A DNA stretch of 64,000 nt from JTS-RE37 sp041744575 (lineage in GTDB: Bacteria; Bacteroidota; Bacteroidia; Flavobacteriales; Flavobacteriaceae), in NCBI GenBank assembly GCA_041744575.1, contig JBGTKP010000054.1, positions 62,001-126,000 on the forward strand, given 5' to 3'. Below the pieces are notes generated by a model. The model did not search any database. It saw only the letters and a program-made list of their open reading frames with translations, and was not told the DNA's origin. Within the stretch, counting starts at the first letter, position 1, and each line of letters starts with the position of its first letter. Made by a program: the position numbers and the translations under genes. This document shows positions 35,604-45,751 of this stretch, one piece after another.

Positions 35604-36998
35604 ATGAATCCTTCAAGACGCAATTTTCTTACCTCCATTGGCATGCTAGCCGCTACCACTGCATTCCCCATATCCGCTTTCGATTTCGGCAGTATAAAGA
35701 AGTTAAAAATAGCCCTTGTCGGCACCGGGATACGTGGCACAACCTTTTGGGGGAAAAGGCTGGTGGATGAATATTCTGATATTCTCGAGTTTGTCGGTCT
35801 GAGTGACATAAATCCGGGACGGCTTGAATTCGCAAAGGGTTTTATCGGTGTTTCCTGTCCGGTTTTTACGGATTTTGAAGAAATGATCATCAGGACAAAA
35901 CCCGATTTGGTCATCGTCACAACAAAAGATGCCACACACCATCAATTCATCATCAAGGCTATGGAAATGGGATGTGAGGTACTGACAGAAAAACCTCTGA
36001 CCACCGATGAAGTTAAATGTCAGGCCATCCTTGACGCCGAAAAAAAGTCGGGTAAAAGCCTGATCGTTGGATTTAATTACAGATGGGGGGCTTACGCCAC
36101 AAAGGTTAGGGAACTCCTGAGAGCCAATACGATCGGCAAGCTGACCTCAGTCGATTTTCACTGGTACCTCAATACGTATCATGGTGCAAGTTACTTTAGG
36201 CGGTGGCATGGGCAGATCAAAAACAGTGGCTCCCTTTGGGTCCACAAGGCCACACACCACTTTGATCTTCTTAACTGGTGGATCAATTCGGAACCTGAAG
36301 AAGTATTTGCTTATGGGGATTTGGAATTCTATGGAAAAAATAACACTTTCAGGGGTGACAACTGCCGTAAATGCCAACACACTTCTGAATGCGCTTTTTA
36401 CTGGGATATCAACAAAGAACCCTTTTTAAAGCAACTTTACACAGATAATGAGCACCATGACGGTTATGTAAGGGATAATTGCCTGTTTAGAAATGAAATA
36501 GATATCTACGATAAAATGTCGGCCCAGGTAAAGTATAAGAATAATGTTCAGTTGAATTATTCGCTGACGACCTATTCGCCCTATGAAGGCTGGAGAGCAT
36601 CATTTAACGGAACTGAAGGCCGGCTTGAGGCTTGGTCCGATATCCCTTATAATGAACACCTAAAATCGGACCAGGCCGAATTGCATGCCCTCGAAATGGA
36701 TCAGACCGGTCCAAAGGAATTGTCGGTCGAACCCCTGATTATACATAAGCTCTGGCAGGATCATGAAACATTGAATATCACTATTGATAAGTCGGGACAT
36801 GGCGGAGGGGACGAAGAATTGCAAAATAAGCTATTCCGAATTCCGGAAGCAAAAGATCCTTATGGACGCCTGGCCGGTTCAAGAGATGGTGCTATGTCTG
36901 TTCTGATGGGGATAGCAGCGAGTAAAAGCATCATCAGCGGCCTGCCTGTGAAAATTCAAGGGCTTACGGACCTCATCCCCAGAACCGAAAGAAGTTAG
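35604..36998 (+). CDS. Gfo/Idh/MocA family oxidoreductase, exported
   Basis: A 464-residue NAD(P)-dependent sugar-type oxidoreductase. The N-terminus NPSRRNFLTSIGMLAATTAF is a Tat-like signal (RR followed by a hydrophobic stretch), so it probably works in the periplasm; ATG 35604 puts the RR at positions 4-5. The Rossmann loop is LVGTGIRGTTFWGKR, with EKPLTTDE as the family EKP motif. A cysteine quartet, NCRKCQHTSECAFYWDI, is an unusual insert of this subfamily and could bind metal. The substrate is unknown; members act on inositols, aminosugars or glycosides. Different from the second exported oxidoreductase at 54401. Confidence 0.85.
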   Translation: MNPSRRNFLTSIGMLAATTAFPISAFDFGSIKKLKIALVGTGIRGTTFWGKRLVDEYSDILEFVGLSDINPGRLEFAKGFIGVSCPVFTDFEEMIIRTKPDLVIVTTKDATHHQFIIKAMEMGCEVLTEKPLTTDEVKCQAILDAEKKSGKSLIVGFNYRWGAYATKVRELLRANTIGKLTSVDFHWYLNTYHGASYFRRWHGQIKNSGSLWVHKATHHFDLLNWWINSEPEEVFAYGDLEFYGKNNTFRGDNCRKCQHTSECAFYWDINKEPFLKQLYTDNEHHDGYVRDNCLFRNEIDIYDKMSAQVKYKNNVQLNYSLTTYSPYEGWRASFNGTEGRLEAWSDIPYNEHLKSDQAELHALEMDQTGPKELSVEPLIIHKLWQDHETLNITIDKSGHGGGDEELQNKLFRIPEAKDPYGRLAGSRDGAMSVLMGIAASKSIISGLPVKIQGLTDLIPRTERS

Positions 36999-37129
36999 GC
37001 GTTGGCCGGTCTGTGTATGGAAAATCAAAAAATGAGCAATTACAATAAGAACCTGATCTGAATCTTCAGGTTGGACACCTATGGCCAGAAATTATACAAC
37101 CAAAAGACCTATAATTAAATCCATTGTTT

Positions 37130-38350
37130 ATGCTGAAAGCCGCGGGTGATAATGAAAGGATGAAGGACAAAGTGGAACTGACCCTCAGGGTAAGTTTTTA
37201 CGCTTCATTATTGTCACTGTTTTTTGGCTGTATCTGCCTGTTTCTGCTGCACATTACCATTGTAGTGCCCTATGTCTTTTTCTTCTTCGCCATCGTTAAT
37301 ATCATCAACATCAGGGCTTACAAAAATCACAGAAATCTTACGCTTGCTTATAATATCATCTCAATTACCGGCCTGGCCTGCGCCATGGTGATCACTATGT
37401 ACACCGAAGGTATAAACAGCGCTTTTATTTTTGTCATGGCTGTGGTCGTCTTTGCGGGATATGTCTCAACGCAGCGCTATGGCAGAATCTATCTGTATAT
37501 TACCATTCTGATGGTGGTTTTGATCTATGTACAGGGCATTTCTAATTTTTCCCTGACCAGGAATGTTGTACCTCCGGAATCGCAGCGATTGTTCAGTTTT
37601 CTAAGTGTTCTTTTTTCAATCTATATTCTTGGAGGGGTTTTAGGAAAGAATCTCCTGAAGGCCCATCACAATTTATACAAATCCAAAAAGGAAATAGAGG
37701 AAAGGATCAAGGAAAAAGAAACCCTGCTGAGGGAGGTCCATCACAGGGTCAAAAATAACCTCCAAACCGTGTCGAGCCTTCTGAATCTGCAGTCCAGGAC
37801 CCTTGATGACGACCAGGTAAAAGATCTTATCCGAAGCAGCCAGAACAGGGTGATTTCGATGGCTATGGTCCATGAAATGCTCTACATGCGGGACGACCTG
37901 TCAAAAATTGAATACCGGTCCTATGTGCGGGAGTTGAGCGATTATCTCGTAAAATCCCTGAAGGGTACGGACCATCAAATCCAGCTTTTAATTGATATCC
38001 CGGATATAAGCCTCGGCATAGATACAGCCATCCCCCTGGGGCTTCTTATCAATGAAGCCATTACAAATTCGCTGAAATATGGCATCCTGAATGACGAATC
38101 CGGGGTCATTAGTATCAAGCTTATCAGGGAAGATGACAACAACCTGGTACTTTTGATTGGAGATGATGGCCGTGGATTTCCGGACACCATCAATTATAAA
38201 ACCACCAAATCGCTGGGACTGAAGCTTATTCATAATCTGACCAGGCAGTTGAACGGGACCATTTCAAAGGATCTTATAAAAAAAGGAACCCATTATATCA
38301 TCAGGTTCAGGGAAGTTTCTGAACAGGACTATTTTCATACCGTCCCATAG
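37130..38350 (+). CDS. membrane sensor histidine kinase (HisKA_2 type)
   Basis: A 406-residue sensor kinase. Six or so hydrophobic segments fill residues 20-180. The dimerisation and phospho-acceptor helix has the HisKA_2 sequence LLREVHHRVKNNLQTVSSLL with the acceptor histidine near 205, followed by the ATPase domain with the N box LINEAITNSLKYG and G box GDDGRGFPDT. HisKA_2 kinases often work without a fixed neighbour regulator, and none is adjacent here. ATG 37130 is preferred over the TTG at 37124. What the membrane part senses is unknown. Confidence 0.87.
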   Translation: MLKAAGDNERMKDKVELTLRVSFYASLLSLFFGCICLFLLHITIVVPYVFFFFAIVNIINIRAYKNHRNLTLAYNIISITGLACAMVITMYTEGINSAFIFVMAVVVFAGYVSTQRYGRIYLYITILMVVLIYVQGISNFSLTRNVVPPESQRLFSFLSVLFSIYILGGVLGKNLLKAHHNLYKSKKEIEERIKEKETLLREVHHRVKNNLQTVSSLLNLQSRTLDDDQVKDLIRSSQNRVISMAMVHEMLYMRDDLSKIEYRSYVRELSDYLVKSLKGTDHQIQLLIDIPDISLGIDTAIPLGLLINEAITNSLKYGILNDESGVISIKLIREDDNNLVLLIGDDGRGFPDTINYKTTKSLGLKLIHNLTRQLNGTISKDLIKKGTHYIIRFREVSEQDYFHTVP

Positions 38351-38470
38351 CCACCGCCATCCGCTACTCACAACTGAATCCCTACCATTCTTTTCCAGAA
38401 TTCAATCCTGTAGCCGATGGTTAATTCATTTATCCTTATATTTAAATCGACGAAACATAGCGAACTTTAA

Positions 38471-40987
38471 ATGCATTATAAAATAGCCTGCCTTCTACTG
38501 CTTTGCAGTACCCTGATTCATTCTCAGGATTATTTCTTTCAAAAATTTCAACCCTTCAATCCCGATATACCCTCCCCTGAAAAATTCCTGGGTTATGCTA
38601 TTGGTGAAAGGCATACCCGGCATGACCTCATAGTTGCTTATATGGAGAAATTGGCCGAATTATCTCCCAGGGCGACACTCTATCAATATGGGACAACCCA
38701 CGAGGGCAGGAAACTGGTAATGCTGACCCTTTCTTCCGCTGAAAACCATAAAGACCTGGAATCGATAAAGAGGCAGCATCTGGCATTTACTGATCCGTCA
38801 GCAAACGTCAACAATTACGATGATGTCCCTGTATTAATAAATCTCGCGTACAATGTACACGGGAATGAACCGTCCAGTTCCGAGGCAGCGCTGCTAACGG
38901 CCTACACCATGGCTGCTTCGGAAAGTCCGGAAATTCTCAACTACCTTAATAAAGCGGTCATATTTATTGATCCGGTTATCAATCCGGACGGTCGCGACCG
39001 ACATACCCACTGGGCCAACATGTACCAGGCCAAATCCCTGGTCGCGGACCCGCAGGATGCGGAACACAGTGAATACTGGCCCGGAGGGCGAACCAACCAC
39101 TACTGGTTCGATCTGAACAGGGACTGGCTCCTGGCGGTGAATCCTGAAAGTCAGGGAAAACTTGCCTGGTATCATGAGTGGTATCCCAATGTGGTAACAG
39201 ATTTTCATGAAATGGGCTCGCAGAGCACTTATTTTTTTGAACCTATGAAGTCGAATGGCTCCCTGAACCCTATCATGCCAAAGGAGAATTACGAAGATCT
39301 CAATACTATGTTCGGCACATACTACGCAAAGGCCTTGGACAGTATAGGATCGTTCTATTTTACCAAGGAGGTGTTTGATGGCACTTATCCTGGTTATGGC
39401 TCTTCTTATCCGGATCTTCAGGGAGGCCTCGGCCTACTTTTTGAACAAGCCAGTTCGAGAGGCATCAAACAAACCACCGCTTTCGGCGAGATTACTTTTC
39501 CATTTACCATTAGAAATCAGTTCACCTCTGGTATTGCCACGATACAGGCGGCTGTTGAGAACAAGGCCTACCTTCGGAAGTACCAACAGGATTTTTTTAA
39601 AGGGGCGCTTAAAAATGCCACCAGGGGAAAGATCAGGGGGTACCGGTTTGGTGACAAGTTTGATCAGAACAGGAACAAGGCATTTATTGCGCTTTTGCTT
39701 CAGCACGGAATTAAAGTTTATAAGGACGGGGACCGCGAATTTGTTGTTCCGGCCGCGCAGGCGCAATACCGGATGGTCCAGACTATGTTTGAAACCTACA
39801 CCAAGTACCGCGACAGTGTTTTTTATGATGCCTCCGCCTGGTCTGTTTCCAATTTTTACAACATGAAATCAGCGGCCGTATCAACTGTCGCCCCAGGGGA
39901 TCCGGTCAGGAGTGTGGATGAACTCATAGGCCCCCCGCCCGTAGTTAGATCAGAATATGCCTACCTGATCGACTGGGACGATTATAATGCCCCCGCGGCC
40001 TTGTACCGGCTTCAGGAAAAAGGTATTGTACTCTCGTCTGCCTTCAAACCCTTTACAACACAAACGACAGAAGGTGAGAAAAATATGGGCTTTGGTTCAC
40101 TTTTGCTTCCGGTGAGCCTTCAGAAAAAAACCTCTGATGAAATTTTCCAATCGCTGCAGGAAGTCCATAAAGAGTTTCAGGTTCCGGTATATGCGGTTCC
40201 CTCTGGTCTTAATAAAAAGGGCATTGACCTGGGGAGCCGGTTTATCTTGCCTGTTGAAAAACCCAAAGCAGCCATGATTATTGGCACCGGGGTCAGTTCC
40301 TATGAGGCCGGCGAAGTATGGCATCTTTTGGATACCCGGGTCCGGATGCCCATCACAAAATTACCACTTCGCAATTTTAACGATACGGATTTTGACAAAT
40401 ACAATGTTTTGGTAATGGTTTCGGGCCGTTATGATCTCACTGACAAGCAAGTGGCAGTGATCCGGGCATGGGTGGAAAAAGGGAATACACTGATCACAAC
40501 GGGCACAGGAAGCAGTTGGGCCATTGAAAGGAAACTGGTCAAAGAAAAACTTGTCAAGGTGGAAAAGGACTCTATTAAACCAGTCGATCGAAAACGGTAT
40601 GTCGATGCAGAAGATGACATTGGCAAAGAAAGCGTGGGCGGGATCATATTAAAGGTCGATCTGGATATTACCCATCCCCTTGCCTTCGGGTATCACGACC
40701 TGACGCTGCCGGTATATAAGAATAATGAAGTCTGGCTCTCCCCCAGCAAAAATGCTTATGCCACAGTGGCCAGGTATAGCGCTGAGCCCCAGGTCGACGG
40801 TTTTATAACCGGGAAAAACTTGTCGGATTTTGTATCGGCATCCGCCTCCCTGATGGTCAGCAAGCTTGGTTCAGGCAGGGTCATCCTCTTTGCGGATAAT
40901 CCTAACTTCAGAGGGGCGTGGTATGGGACCAACAGGCTTTTCCTGAATGCCCTCTTTCTTGGTGATCACATAGAAGTTCCGGAATAA
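38471..40987 (+). CDS. secreted M14 family zinc carboxypeptidase
   Basis: An 838-residue secreted metallopeptidase. A signal peptide (CLLLLCSTLIHSQ) is followed by the M14 domain (about 45-390), with the zinc pair in NVHGNEPSSSEAALL (His and Glu), the Asn/Arg substrate segment around GRTNHYWFDLNRDWL, the third zinc histidine in TDFHEMGSQSTYF, and the catalytic Glu region in LLFEQASSRG. About 400 further residues contain a DJ-1/glutamine amidotransferase-like fold (VLVMVSGRYDLTDKQVAVI). Probably a scavenging peptidase supplying amino acids. It precedes an amidohydrolase by 47 nt on the same strand, perhaps one operon. Confidence 0.9.
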   Translation: MHYKIACLLLLCSTLIHSQDYFFQKFQPFNPDIPSPEKFLGYAIGERHTRHDLIVAYMEKLAELSPRATLYQYGTTHEGRKLVMLTLSSAENHKDLESIKRQHLAFTDPSANVNNYDDVPVLINLAYNVHGNEPSSSEAALLTAYTMAASESPEILNYLNKAVIFIDPVINPDGRDRHTHWANMYQAKSLVADPQDAEHSEYWPGGRTNHYWFDLNRDWLLAVNPESQGKLAWYHEWYPNVVTDFHEMGSQSTYFFEPMKSNGSLNPIMPKENYEDLNTMFGTYYAKALDSIGSFYFTKEVFDGTYPGYGSSYPDLQGGLGLLFEQASSRGIKQTTAFGEITFPFTIRNQFTSGIATIQAAVENKAYLRKYQQDFFKGALKNATRGKIRGYRFGDKFDQNRNKAFIALLLQHGIKVYKDGDREFVVPAAQAQYRMVQTMFETYTKYRDSVFYDASAWSVSNFYNMKSAAVSTVAPGDPVRSVDELIGPPPVVRSEYAYLIDWDDYNAPAALYRLQEKGIVLSSAFKPFTTQTTEGEKNMGFGSLLLPVSLQKKTSDEIFQSLQEVHKEFQVPVYAVPSGLNKKGIDLGSRFILPVEKPKAAMIIGTGVSSYEAGEVWHLLDTRVRMPITKLPLRNFNDTDFDKYNVLVMVSGRYDLTDKQVAVIRAWVEKGNTLITTGTGSSWAIERKLVKEKLVKVEKDSIKPVDRKRYVDAEDDIGKESVGGIILKVDLDITHPLAFGYHDLTLPVYKNNEVWLSPSKNAYATVARYSAEPQVDGFITGKNLSDFVSASASLMVSKLGSGRVILFADNPNFRGAWYGTNRLFLNALFLGDHIEVPE

Positions 40988-41034
40988 CCATTCGATCAGC
41001 AGATATAAAAATGATAAATCTTTGATGCAAACCT

Positions 41035-42597
41035 ATGATAAAAAAATGCCAGTTTTTTATTCTTTTTTTGGGCCTCTGCGGTGTGGGTCTCTTTTCGCAA
41101 ACCGTGGGTGATGGGCCTTATCCGCAGCTCATCTTCAGGGGTCTGACATTGATCAATGGCAACGGTGCCCCACCACAGGGTCCGGTTGACATCACTGTTG
41201 AAAGCAACCGGATTACAAACATTCAATCCGTTGGATATCCCGGGGTAGCTATAGATGAAAAGAAAAGACCCAAACTTAAGGAAGGAGGCAAGGAAGTAGA
41301 TTGTAGCGGTATGTACCTCATGCCCGGATTTATAGATATGCATACTCATATTGGTGGGGAGGCTCAGGGAGCAGGTCCGGAATATGTTTTTAAACTATGG
41401 CTTGCACATGGCGTTACAACAGTCCGCGAGGTTGGCGGCCCAGGTCTGGAATGGTCCCTCGATCTGAAGGAAAAAAGCCGGCGTCAGGAGATTGTCGCTC
41501 CCCGGATCTTTATCCATACCGTTTTCGGACAAAACTCCGAACCGCCCATAAGCACACCGGAAATGGCAAGAATTTGGGTAAGGACAAATGCCAAAAATGG
41601 CGCGGACGGCATAAAATTCTTTGGGGCTCCACCGGATATCATGGCTGCGGCCCTGGAAGAAAACAAAAAACTGGGACTTCGCTCGGCCTGCCATCATGCA
41701 CAGCTGGACGTCGCCCGCTGGAATGTCCTGCAGTCGGCAAGATCGGGCCTGACCTCTATGGAACACTGGTACGGGCTGCCTGAAGCCCTTTTTGAAGATC
41801 GGACCGTACAGGACTATCCTTTGGATTATAACTATAACAATGAACAGGATCGGTTTGGAGAGGCTGGAAAACTTTGGGGACAGGCTGCGAAACCATATTC
41901 CAAACACTGGAATGAAGTAATGGACGAACTGATCAGTCTCGATTTTACCCTCGATCCCACTTTTAATATATATGAGGCGAGCAGGGACCTGCAGCGTGCC
42001 CGGCGGGCAGAATGGCATGAAGAATATACTTTACCTTCTCTATGGGAATTTTATCAGCCAAGTAAAATTTCGCATGGTTCCTACTGGCATTATTGGGGTA
42101 CGGAACAGGAAGTAGCCTGGCGAGAAAATTTTCGGCTGTGGATGACGTTCATCAACGAATACAAGAACAGGGGTGGCAGAGTGACCACCGGTTCTGATTC
42201 CGGATTTATATTCCAGCTCTACGGTTTTGCCTACATCCGTGAACTTGAACTATTGCGCGAGGCTGGGTTTCATCCTCTGGAGGTGATCCGGGCTGCGACC
42301 CTCAACGGGGCCGAAGCGCTCGGGATGTCGGACAGTCTTGGAACAGTAGAAGTTGGAAAGCTGGCTGATTTCGTAATCGTTGAAGAGAATCCCCTGGAAA
42401 ACTTACAGGTACTATACGGAACCGGTGCCATTAAACTTACAAATAATAATGAGGTGGTACGTGTGGGAGGTATCAAATACACGGTGAAGGACGGAGTCAT
42501 TTACGACGCCCGTCAACTATTGAAGGAAGTGAGGGATATGGTTACTTCTGAAAAACAAAAAACCAATTACACGATAAAACAGCCGGGGATCAAATAA
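41035..42597 (+). CDS. secreted amidohydrolase family protein
   Basis: A 520-residue metal-dependent hydrolase of the imidazolonepropionase/prolidase-like amidohydrolase superfamily. It has a signal peptide (FFILFLGLCGVGLFSQ), then the small beta domain and the HxH motif in MPGFIDMHTHIGG, CHHAQL-type SACHHAQLDVARW, and the metal aspartate region TTGSDSGFIF. The end returns to the small domain (GTVEVGKLADFVIVEENPLEN). Substrates of secreted relatives include dipeptides and other amides, so pairing with the M14 peptidase just upstream is sensible. Substrate not determinable here. Confidence 0.9.
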   Translation: MIKKCQFFILFLGLCGVGLFSQTVGDGPYPQLIFRGLTLINGNGAPPQGPVDITVESNRITNIQSVGYPGVAIDEKKRPKLKEGGKEVDCSGMYLMPGFIDMHTHIGGEAQGAGPEYVFKLWLAHGVTTVREVGGPGLEWSLDLKEKSRRQEIVAPRIFIHTVFGQNSEPPISTPEMARIWVRTNAKNGADGIKFFGAPPDIMAAALEENKKLGLRSACHHAQLDVARWNVLQSARSGLTSMEHWYGLPEALFEDRTVQDYPLDYNYNNEQDRFGEAGKLWGQAAKPYSKHWNEVMDELISLDFTLDPTFNIYEASRDLQRARRAEWHEEYTLPSLWEFYQPSKISHGSYWHYWGTEQEVAWRENFRLWMTFINEYKNRGGRVTTGSDSGFIFQLYGFAYIRELELLREAGFHPLEVIRAATLNGAEALGMSDSLGTVEVGKLADFVIVEENPLENLQVLYGTGAIKLTNNNEVVRVGGIKYTVKDGVIYDARQLLKEVRDMVTSEKQKTNYTIKQPGIK

Positions 42598-42624
42598 AAT
42601 AGATTTGACAATCTGGTCGCAGGA

Positions 42625-42882
42625 TTAAGCCAGCTTGGATTGATTTCTCTTTGTATTAAAGTTTAGGGCCTTTTTTACCCTTGTATATTTATTTTTATAT
42701 AATCTGGCTACACTGTTTTCCTTAACCGTTGGAATTTCTTTAAAAGATGCAGCACCAGGAGTGCTATCAACCAGAATAATATCCACTTTACTAAATTGAA
42801 GTTTAACATCGGCAGGAGCGTTATTGGCAAGGGTGGCAGTTGCAGTAAAAATGACGAGCAATAAAGTGATTATAGTTTTCAT
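42625..42882 (-). CDS. short secreted protein of a three-member family, copy A
   Basis: An 85-residue protein with a signal peptide (MKTIITLLLVIFTATATLAN). ATG 42882 is preferred to 42891 because a 6-bp hairpin (GTATCA/TGATAC, 42902-42885) sits across the region just before it. The C-terminal ~30 residues, ENSVARLYKNKYTRVKKAL then NFNTKRNQSKLA, match two other minus-strand genes in this window (copy B ending 47291, copy C ending 49943). The middle is not conserved. No known domain; the basic tail suggests binding to a charged partner, but no function can be claimed. It is convergent with the amidohydrolase. Confidence 0.65.
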   Translation of the reverse strand: MKTIITLLLVIFTATATLANNAPADVKLQFSKVDIILVDSTPGAASFKEIPTVKENSVARLYKNKYTRVKKALNFNTKRNQSKLA

Positions 42883-43198
42883 TTGTATCATTTGGGTGAT
42901 ACTAATTTAACTACGAATAACCCCTGGAGTCCTTTGTAAATCGCTGAAGAACAGCTATTACTCGCTAAGTGTAAAATCTGGCGATGAATGGTAAATTATT
43001 TTCGTCAACCGTATCCGAAGTCCAATTCGGCTTAGCGAAGATGCTTGCTTTTAATCGGGAGAAAATGGGGTCTTCTGGCTCTATTGTGATGCAACTTATG
43101 TTATGACACGCCCGGATAAGAGGTGAGGAACTATCTTTCAGCCTTGAAGTTCTGCCGCAAAATACGGAAAGTCTACTGCAGGGATTTTCAAATTTCAC
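42883..43198. other. intergenic region of about 316 nt, no supported gene
   Basis: The hairpin GTATCACCCAAATGATAC on the minus strand (42902-42885) overlaps the start of copy A of the short secreted family. The rest has open frames on both strands, none of convincing composition: a 77-codon minus frame (42965-43198) begins right after the permease stop, and a plus frame from 42983 resembles protein but is interrupted. No terminator of the permease is evident. Confidence 0.4.
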
Positions 43199-45751
43199 TC
43201 AACGTACCTCCTTCCGGATAACCTCCAGAGGAGGATGGTTAAGAATACTCCGGGTATTGATAAGTCCGATCGTCAGCACAAGCCCTATTATTGCCGGAAG
43301 GAGGATGACAAATGGGATGAGAGATGGGGAAAAAGGCATCTCAAACACAAAAAGTGCCAGCATCTGGCTGCCAATCAGGGAAAGCAGAATGCCAAAAACA
43401 CATCCCAGTCCACCCAGATAAATATATTCCAGAGCCGCCATCCTGAGTATCATATGGCTGCGAGCTCCCAGGGTACGAAAAAGTGCACTTTCTCGGATCC
43501 GTTGGTATTTACTTGTGCGCACCGCCCCTATCAGGACGACGATCCCTGTGAGGATACTAAAGAAGGCCATAAAATTGATGATCCAGGATATCTTGTCCAG
43601 AATGCCTTCAATGAGGGTAACTACCTGTCTGAGGTCAATTATGGAAACATTGGGAAATTCTTTTACCAGAACACGCTGCAGTTCCGCCGAGGCCCTTTCA
43701 TCCGGTGCTTTGGTACTGAGAACATAAAATTGAGGGGCATTCTCAAGAACCCCATTAGGAAAAACAACGGAAAAATTAAGTTGCATCCTTCCCCAATCCA
43801 CTGAACGGATGCTTCCTACTACAGTATTCATTAAAAGGCCCTGTACATTAAAGGTAAGCGAATCGCCAATCCCCACCCTGGCATCTCTGGCCACATTGTC
43901 TGAAATTGAAATAGGTACAACACGCGAATCACCTAACTTCCCTGTCCATTTACCTTCTTCCAACCGCTCGGAAGCAATAAGGGAATCGCGGTAGGTGACC
44001 CTGAACTCATGATTCAAAATCCATTGATTTACTTTAGAGGTGCTGTCCATACGTATATCATTGGCAGCACGGCCATTGATGCTTTGAACGCGCATCGTAA
44101 TAATTGGAATTCTGTCAATCAGCGGTAAGCCCTTATCACTGATTCCTGAAGCGACAGCGGCCACCTGATCGGACTGAACATCCAAAAGGATCAGATTAGG
44201 ACTATTGGCATCACTTTCGAGTGTGGCCTTATCCAGAAGGATATCCTTGGTAAAATAAAGGGTGCTGATCAGAAATGATCCCACTCCAATGGCTAGGAGG
44301 AGGGTCATGGTCTGGTTGTTGGGCCGGAACATATTCAACAGACTCTGACGTGCGGTAAAACTCCAGTTCTCCGGAAAGTATTTTTTGATGGTACGCATCA
44401 TCAGGTGCGACATTAAAGCAAGGATGCCAAAGGTGGCGAGGACGCCCGCTAAAAATCCAATCGCAAGAACCGGATCTCCAAGGATCCAGAAGGCGAACAG
44501 GTAAACACAACCCATGATCATCGCGAGAATAATGAGGATGGCTCTTCTTGATTTCACCACAGGCTCGTCCTGAATCCGCAAAACCTGAAGCGGACTTACA
44601 TACCAAGTGCCCATCAAAGGGAGCAAGGCAAATAGTACAGACATAACGATCCCTAAAAGCAAACCCATAAGCACAGGGATCAGGGTAAAGGTGATCTGGA
44701 CATCGAAAGGCAAAAACCCTCTCAGGATCATCGGAAAAGTAAACTGGAGAAGTATTCCCCCGACGGTTCCAATAATACCGCCCATCAAACCCATCCCGGC
44801 AATTTGTAACAGAAAAATGGCCAAAGTCTGTCTCCGGCTCGCTCCGAGGCATTTAAGCATCGCCACTGCCCGCAATTTCTCCTTCATATAAATATTGACT
44901 GAGCTTGCGATTCCTACGCATCCAAGCAATAGTGCAATGAATGCCACAAGATTCAGGAACCTGCCAACATTGTCATAGCGGCGACCAAGGCGTTCACTGG
45001 TAGAGGTATGTGTATCCAGATCGGCATTTTCAGCATCGAGGCGAAGGTCGATTCGCTCATCAAGCAATTCCAGGTCTGTATCGGGCTCGGACTTAAAATA
45101 GTACTTATACTCCTGCCTGCTACCCAGCTGCAACAATCCGGTTGCCTCAATATAGTCATAGGGAATCATGACTGCCGGCGCTACTGAACTTCGCAGGGCG
45201 GTACTTCCCGGGGCCGATTGCAGACTGCCCAAAATGGGAAAAGTGAGTTCGCCAATCTTGACGGTGTCCCCCGGCTGCAATTGAAATTGCAGCATAACGG
45301 TTGCATCGACCAAAGCCCCGGCATTATTCCGAAAAGCAGCGGCAGCGGTTTCAGGAACGGTTTCCAAGTTGCCGTACAATGGAAAGGGGCCCTCAATACC
45401 ACGAACTTCAACCAGTTTAGTCCCTCCTTTCTCCGGAAAACTGGCCATAGAAGCAAAAGTCACTTCTCTTACCTTCGCCCCTCCCAACGAATCAATGATC
45501 TGTTGTACCTTTTCGTTGGGTACCTGATTGCTGTCAATGATATAATCAGCCCCCATCAGGGCCTTGGACTGAAGGACAATATTTTCCTTGAGATTTTGAC
45601 TGAAAGATTGTATGGCGACTACAGCCGCTATACCAAGGATAATCGAGGACATGAATAAGGTAAGCCTGCGCCAGCCTGATTTTCCATCGCGCCAGGCCAT
45701 AAGGAGTAACCATTGCACCCCGGCCCCGGGGTACCCGGCCCCCTCTTTCAA
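43199..45751 (-). CDS. ABC transporter permease, YbbP-like (FtsX family)
   Basis: An 850-residue permease with about ten transmembrane helices and two FtsX/MacB-type domains: an N-terminal helix with a large periplasmic domain (about 50-250), then three helices, linker helices, a second periplasmic domain (about 500-690) and the final helices. The layout is that of E. coli YbbP, which works with YbbA and lies beside TesA. It is encoded directly after the ATPase, with a 4-nt overlap (45748-45751), and divergent from a TesA-like esterase, so this is the YbbA-YbbP-TesA module. The exported substrate is unknown; lysophospholipid or another lipid product is plausible given TesA. Confidence 0.88.
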   Translation of the reverse strand: MKEGAGYPGAGVQWLLLMAWRDGKSGWRRLTLFMSSIILGIAAVVAIQSFSQNLKENIVLQSKALMGADYIIDSNQVPNEKVQQIIDSLGGAKVREVTFASMASFPEKGGTKLVEVRGIEGPFPLYGNLETVPETAAAAFRNNAGALVDATVMLQFQLQPGDTVKIGELTFPILGSLQSAPGSTALRSSVAPAVMIPYDYIEATGLLQLGSRQEYKYYFKSEPDTDLELLDERIDLRLDAENADLDTHTSTSERLGRRYDNVGRFLNLVAFIALLLGCVGIASSVNIYMKEKLRAVAMLKCLGASRRQTLAIFLLQIAGMGLMGGIIGTVGGILLQFTFPMILRGFLPFDVQITFTLIPVLMGLLLGIVMSVLFALLPLMGTWYVSPLQVLRIQDEPVVKSRRAILIILAMIMGCVYLFAFWILGDPVLAIGFLAGVLATFGILALMSHLMMRTIKKYFPENWSFTARQSLLNMFRPNNQTMTLLLAIGVGSFLISTLYFTKDILLDKATLESDANSPNLILLDVQSDQVAAVASGISDKGLPLIDRIPIITMRVQSINGRAANDIRMDSTSKVNQWILNHEFRVTYRDSLIASERLEEGKWTGKLGDSRVVPISISDNVARDARVGIGDSLTFNVQGLLMNTVVGSIRSVDWGRMQLNFSVVFPNGVLENAPQFYVLSTKAPDERASAELQRVLVKEFPNVSIIDLRQVVTLIEGILDKISWIINFMAFFSILTGIVVLIGAVRTSKYQRIRESALFRTLGARSHMILRMAALEYIYLGGLGCVFGILLSLIGSQMLALFVFEMPFSPSLIPFVILLPAIIGLVLTIGLINTRSILNHPPLEVIRKEVR

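Noticed and set aside
42965..43198. 77-codon minus-strand frame immediately after the permease stop
   Set aside because: Composition (many Ser, Arg and Cys) is like a non-coding frame and it has no recognisable motif or ribosome-binding signal. A plus-strand frame covers the same place and is equally unconvincing.
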